Part shown: piece after piece, positions 59,027-64,000 of the stretch
How the letters are laid out: every line of letters starts with the position of its first letter
Position numbering within the stretch: the first letter of the stretch is position 1
Origin: Inia geoffrensis
Lineage: Eukaryota; Chordata; Mammalia; Artiodactyla; Iniidae
Assembly: GCA_036417435.1 (NCBI GenBank)
Contig: CM070919.1
Location: 31,736,318-31,800,317 of the forward strand
DNA: 64,000 nucleotides
Reading direction: 5' to 3'
Notes under the pieces: generated by a model
Database searches by the model: none
What the model was told of the DNA's origin: nothing
What the model saw: the letters and a program-made list of their open reading frames with translations, nothing else
Program-made: the position numbers and the translations under genes

Positions 59027-60009
59027 AAGGACCTGTCATATACTCGTGACTCAATGAATGAAGGATAAATATTTCCATACAAAGTCATTTACATTTTTTT
59101 ATTTTAAAGAAATAAGTTGTAGTTTTATATAACTTTCATTTATGTAGGACATATTGCCCTTATGACCTGATGAAGATGTTAATATAGGTGATAAATGTCA
59201 GGTGATAGTGAAGCAAGGTATATTGATGTATATAAGAAACTTGCAGAGAAGGTGAATTATTTGAAGTAATTATTCAGAAGGTCTACAGCTGCTTCATTGC
59301 CTTTTTTGGAAACTAATTTCAGTGGGACAGTAAAAGATGATCTCTTAAATATAAAATTGTTTATTTATATTTATATTGTTTTATTTAGAAATAAGGAACT
59401 ATCTGATTAATGATTAACTGTGTCAAAAGGGAAAATATTTCATTCTGCCTTTAAATTAGGAAAATGTATAATCAAATCCTTAATGTATGTTATTCTGTAT
59501 GGTGAGTTTTAAAAATACATTTCTGGGCATGTTGGTGATAAACAAATTGTTTTCAGTTCTCTCACACATATGTGGTGTTTAACTGTTGAATGGTGGAGAT
59601 TTTTCAAAAAGCTGTTTTGAATTATATGTATAGAAGTTGCCTGTAATTCAGTTGTGAACTTGCCTCTTGTAACTTTACCTCGTTATTTCATGTCTTAGCT
59701 TTAGCATAAAATTATGCAAGACAGAAACTAACATGAATGTTTCCCCAAGAAAAATGGTTTTCTAAAAGTGTTTCTCTTTGTTTCCTAGTTCATAAATCCT
59801 GGAATGTTTTGTAAATAATGCCCTAAAACATTCCATAATATTTTCAGTATTTAAAAGTTAAAAAGATTGTTTTTCTTTACAGTAACAGTAAATTTTATCA
59901 TCTCACATATACATAGATTTGTAGATAAATCCATTGTGTGATTTCCAAAATACATGTTTCACATGTATTGTTGTATTTGATCCATATTTCATTTTTTGGG
60001 GTCCGCAGG
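59027..60009. other. Unassigned AT-rich sequence
   Basis: No gene or nameable repeat. Confidence 0.45.
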
Positions 60010-60150
60010 GCCTTCACTGTTACGCTTTTCTAGACAAGGAAAATCAGGTGGGGAGGCTAAGTGACTTACCCACGGTGGCTTGTTAGCAATAGAACTAGAG
60101 CCAGAACCCCCGCTTACAAGCCAGGATCTTCTCCACAATTCCTTAGAGCT
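60010..60150 (-). repeat. MIR SINE fragment
   Basis: GACAAGGAAAATCAGGTGGGGAGGCTAAGTGACTTACCC, then ACTAGAGCCAGAACCCC are the reversed MIR core and 5' region. Confidence 0.7.
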
Positions 60151-61860
60151 AAGTCACAAAGTATTTTTAGTATTCCCACTCACTCCATGTCATTGAGAGC
60201 CAACAAATAATGGCTTACATAAGGCGATAAAGCAATATATTCTATAGAGAGAAAACTGGGCTTGGATAGTTTTGGAGAAAGAAACAGAATCTCTGAAACT
60301 GACCTCATTATCTTTTCTGTATTATTTTTCTTCTGAACTTTGTTGGGCAACAGGGTAGTAGTGGAGCTACAAGTATAGCCTTTAGAATCTGGCAGGGATC
60401 ACTGCCCTCAGGCATCAGTAACAGGGCCCCTGCTCAGGGCCCCAGGCTTTTGTGATCCAAATAAAATTAAAGTTTGAGAAGCACTGCTCTAGAAAGCCCC
60501 ACCCTGGTCCTCTTAGATGCTCCCTGTGATCAAGGTGGCCTATAGCTTCAAGGAAGGAGCCAAACCCTCTCTTTTTGAGACTGCACTCCAGGTACCTGGA
60601 CCCCAAATTCTCTGAGCTAACAGCTCTTAATTTCTTTCCGGGACCTGGTTTGGTTTCTTTTCCAAATCGGCCCTTCCTGCATGGGTCACACCACCGCTGT
60701 GAGCTCTTCAAGCCCTGAGCTGGCCAAGCCTGATTGTTTGTGGTGTGTGTAGACAGCCTGGTGGATGTGACAGCTGGGACACCAGGAGTGAATGCCTGTG
60801 GCTGCTTGTGCCACAGGACAGAGGCCATGCTGAGAAGAGGTGGGCTTTGTTCCTGAGGATACCAAGGAATCTAGACATCCAGATTTGAACCTGATCTTCT
60901 AGGTTTTTATGAAGCAGTTTTTGTTAGGGTAAGAGTATCTGAGTTATTTCATTTAAAATTGATTAACAATTTGTTAAAATATTTAGATGTGTGGTATATG
61001 AGCCTTCGTTTGTACTTTTGACCTGAATCTTTAAAAATGTTAGAGGTAGACCCTGCAAGCAGAAGTTGAATCCTGCTTCAACTATTTAAGTAACTTCATA
61101 AATTTAAGCAAACACCCTCTATAACGTTCTGCTTCTTTGTCTAGAAAGGAGGAGTGATGATAGGACCCGTCTCTCCAGTTTGGTGCACCAAATACTGTGG
61201 CAGATGTAGAGTGTTTGGCCCAATGCTTAGAACTTTTATGAAATGTCTTCTTCCCCACGCATGAGCTATTATCAGTTCTCCTTCTCATGGGTCTAATGCT
61301 GATATTTTGGCCCATGTGATCGAAGTTACAGCTAGAAAGATGGTGAAACAGACCCTGTTTGGTTTAGGATGGATCGTTTCTGGGCTGCCCATGAGATGTT
61401 AACCGACAGTCTTAACCTCCAGTTAACCGAACGAATCTGCATCCATGACTGAGTAACAGGAGCAGAGTGGGTGATGCAGCCACATCCTTGAGTTTCCCTC
61501 CTATTTCTGGGAGAAAGAAAAGCACCTAAGGCAGTTGTGAAAGGCGTGGGGGGTTCTCTCTTAAGCACTGGTTCTGAAGTGCTGTTACTTCCATCAGAGG
61601 TCGTACCTCCTTCTCCTTCCAAGTAGGGAGTGGGGGAGATCCTGCAGCCCAAGTAAGATCCAAGAATCACAGGGAGAGAAAAGATGTTCCCAGTGAGACA
61701 GACAGGAGTTGAGTGGAATACCCAGGAGGAGAGGAATAACTAGACTTAAGGAAAGCAAGAGATGAAGTCAGAAATGAAGCATCTCTCAGGCTAACCTGAA
61801 GAGAGAAGGGAAGTACAGGTACCAAGCAAATCTCTGGGGAGGTTGCTTCTCTGAGACAGT

Positions 61861-61861
<1 letters not shown>
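60151..61861. other. Unassigned, moderately GC-rich stretch
   Basis: A short piece at about 60440-60490 (AAAGTTTGAGAAGCACTGCTCT) looks like the end of a hAT/Charlie MITE. The 137-codon minus ORF at 60415-60828 runs through this end and has no known domain. 60480-60860 and 61330-61680 may be old LTR-like sequence, but I cannot name them. Confidence 0.35.

Positions 61862-61920
<59 letters not shown>
61862..61920. repeat. (TG)n microsatellite
   Basis: About 29 uninterrupted TG units. The open frames through it (runs of Val-Cys or Thr-His) are artefacts of the repeat. Confidence 0.97.
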
Positions 61921-61921
<1 letters not shown>

Positions 61922-61922
<1 letters not shown>

Positions 61923-63104
61923 GCACATGCCTTTATTTTCTGGGTGTGTTTGGGTATGTCTGCAGAAGCTGCAAAGTGTAGGTTGAGAATCTTGGTGCGG
62001 ATAATAATTAACATTCGTGAGCCCAGGGGGAACTTTACCAAATGCAATTCTGACACAAAAGCTTTGCAAGGGAAGGCTTTATTTATTTTGCATTTTATAA
62101 AGAAATGTTAAATTCTAGTGAAAAAAGTCTGTTTCAAGATATTTCTATGTAGCTTTCACCAAAAATATTTTAATAAACCTTTCTGTCATCTTGGAATTTT
62201 TCTCACGCTGAATTGAACTCTCATTTCAAGGAATATTTCTAGTTTGAAACAAAATCATCCCTGTGTGACTACAGCATTAATCAGTGTCATACATTAAGGT
62301 GTAAAATAACATTTTAAGCATGATCTTTGGATTACAGATTTGTGTAACAACCCAGTTGGGTTTGAGGAAAACTTGCTCAGTGTTACATCTGGAATTTAAA
62401 CTTGGAATTTTCATTTAATTGGGCATTAATTCAAGATGCTTATTTAGATTTTTTCCCCCACCTATTATACCATAACTGTGAAATTTGGTTCAGGACATTG
62501 GCTTTCTTTCCCAACTATACAAAGCATATCATCAGATAATCAGTGAGATTCTCATACATGAGAGAAAAATCAGTGTTAATATACCAACTTTTCCCTATAA
62601 ATTTGAGAGACCTCCTTATGGTCTGAACCCATGGAGAGCCACTCTGAAAATCCTGCCTAGTTTTTCTGTTGTAGAGCCAAAACACTGGAGAGGTGATCTC
62701 AATAATGTTCAGTAAACACTGAATTAATGGATACTGGAGCCATGCTACTCTGAAATTGTTATAATATTAGGCAATCAACAGCCTGTTTTTTAAAACCATT
62801 TTCAATGGGGCTTTGTATAGCTTGAAACAATGTGCTTCATAAAACTAACTCTTACAGAGGAAGGAGGTAGTATGAGTCTCACCTCATTTCTAAAGGTTTA
62901 TTTTGCTTATACATAATATATTTTATTAATTTCAATAAATATTACTAAATCCATTTACTAATATATGTTACCAGTGATACTATTTTCTAATAATATTATA
63001 TTTAATTATTATTATTATCTTATTATTATCAAATTACTTATTCTGTCAGACTCTTTACCTGTGTAGTTTTACCACTGGGCACTCACAAAGTAGGTACCAA
63101 GATA
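61922..63104. other. Unassigned AT-rich sequence
   Basis: No gene. An ATT/TATTA-rich stretch at about 62985-63030 is low complexity. Confidence 0.4.
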
Positions 63105-63553
63105 GCCAATAAACCCATGAAAAGGTACGGATTAGTGATCAAGGAAGTGCAAATTAAAATACAATAAGATACTACTATACTCCGTCAAGGATGATAACAA
63201 TTCAAAAAGATGGTCAGTACCAGGTAGAAGAATTCTCCCTCACCGCTGGTTGGTGTGTACATTTGCCACAAATAGTTTAGAAAGTTGTTTGTAATTGCCT
63301 GTGAGGACTGTGTGACCATGCATACTTTGTGACTCGACAATTCACTCCCCGTTAAATAACCAGCAGAAGTGGGTGCACAGGCACCAAAGACATGCACAAG
63401 CAGGTTCATAGCAACATTAGTTACAAACAATGCCAAATGTCAAGGATAAATGGATGCATAAAATGTGGTGTATGCTTGATTAAGTTTTAGAAACATAATA
63501 TTAGATGAAAGAAACCATACACACAAAAATGCATACTTAATGTAAATATCTCT
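63105..63553 (+). mobile_element. Old L1 ORF2 3' end
   Basis: CCAATAAACCCATGAAAAGG, AAGTGCAAATTAAAATACAATAAGATACTACT, GCTGGTTGGTGTGTAC, GGTTCATAGCAACATTAG and GGATAAATGGATGCATAAAATGTGG are the ordered words of an old L1 ORF2 end. It is interrupted on its right by the SINE at 63554. Confidence 0.75.
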
Positions 63554-63774
63554 GGGCTTCCCTGGTGGCGCAGTGGTTGAGAGCCCGCCTGCCGATGCAG
63601 GGGACACGGGTTCGTGCCCCGGTCCGGGAAGATCCCACATGCCGCGGAGCGGCTGGGCCCGTGAGCCGTGGCCCCTGAGCCTGCGCGGCCGGAGCCTGTG
63701 CTCCGCAACGGGAGAGGCCACAACAGTGAGAGCCCCGCGTACCGCAAAACCAAAAAAACAAAACAAAAAACAAT
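63554..63774 (+). mobile_element. CHR-type SINE, short form, inside an old L1
   Basis: Head GGGCTTCCCTGGTGGCGCAG, B-box region GGGTTCGTGCCCC, A/C-rich tail. The target duplication AATGTAAATATCTCTG (first base at 63539; second copy from 63775) is perfect over about 15-16 bases, overlapping the first G of the head. Confidence 0.95.
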
Positions 63775-63790
63775 AATGTAAATATCTCTG

Positions 63791-64000
63791 AAACAAGAGA
63801 AAAGGTTTTTAACTTCAAGCAGCTCTAAACTATCTATGTGCTTATATAGTCACTTAGATTTGGACTTGCATCTGACTGACAGACGATAGCTGTTTTTTAA
63901 CCTCTTCTGAAAGTTTGGTGATCCGAATGGTCAGGTGTGGCTATTAAAGCTACTACATTGACCTAAGAAGGAACTAGCTTTGTGCAGTTATAGATGCTTG
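63791..64000. other. Unassigned window end
   Basis: No gene. It may include the rest of the old L1 cut by the SINE, but this is not clear. Confidence 0.35.

Noticed and set aside
60415..60828. 137-codon minus-strand ORF
   Set aside because: It runs across a probable hAT-type end and has no recognised motif; its length is within chance for moderately GC-rich DNA.
61667..62111. ORFs with Thr-His or Val-Cys repeats
   Set aside because: These are translations of the TG microsatellite.
1..64000. CRISPR array, operon, prophage or toxin-antitoxin system
   Set aside because: The window is mammalian nuclear DNA; no regular spaced repeats, bacterial ribosome-binding sites or compact gene strings are present.

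Overview
This window reads as nuclear DNA from a cetacean, most likely a toothed whale. The main evidence is a set of ten tRNA-derived SINEs. Their head reads GGGCTTCCCTGGTGGCGCAG and is followed by a GTTCGTGCC B-box-like motif and an A-rich tail; this is the CHR family of whales, dolphins and hippos. Nine copies are the short form (about 200 bp plus tail), and one is the longer, older form. The L1 elements present are also of the whale/even-toed ungulate type. The assignment to Cetacea is inference from family knowledge, and the odontocete assignment is weaker still.

I find no intact host gene, no convincing exon and no structural RNA gene. The open reading frames are chance ORFs, reading frames through SINEs, or remains of L1 ORF1 and ORF2. 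The window is either intergenic or deep intron, and the sequence alone does not say which.

Layout: 1-9.3 kb holds an MLT1A LTR with a 5-bp target duplication, a MIR, an unassigned LTR and a class I-type ERV LTR. 9.3-11.3 kb is an old L1M. 11.3-16.2 kb is mostly unique sequence with MIR fragments. 16.3-18.5 kb has an MLT1 LTR followed by a 5'-truncated young L1 with a perfect 16-bp target duplication. 19.4-30 kb contains two MLT2-type LTRs, a Tigger-like MITE and five CHR SINEs. 30.7-34.1 kb is a nested stack: a younger LTR inside an ancient repeat, then a MIR split by an L1M that is itself split by a young, 5'-inverted L1. 34.9-40.1 kb has CHR SINEs and L1M pieces. 41.4-46.6 kb is a nearly full-length L1 on the minus strand whose 5' end is inverted (twin priming). 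47-64 kb has old repeats, a hAT-like transposon carrying a 50-bp tandem duplication, three more CHR SINEs and a long TG microsatellite.

Nothing here looks like an undescribed functional system. The informative content is the insertion history: several insertions can be read to the base from target-site duplications, and two L1s show the twin-priming signature. All repeat-family names come from recalled consensus features, not from a database search.
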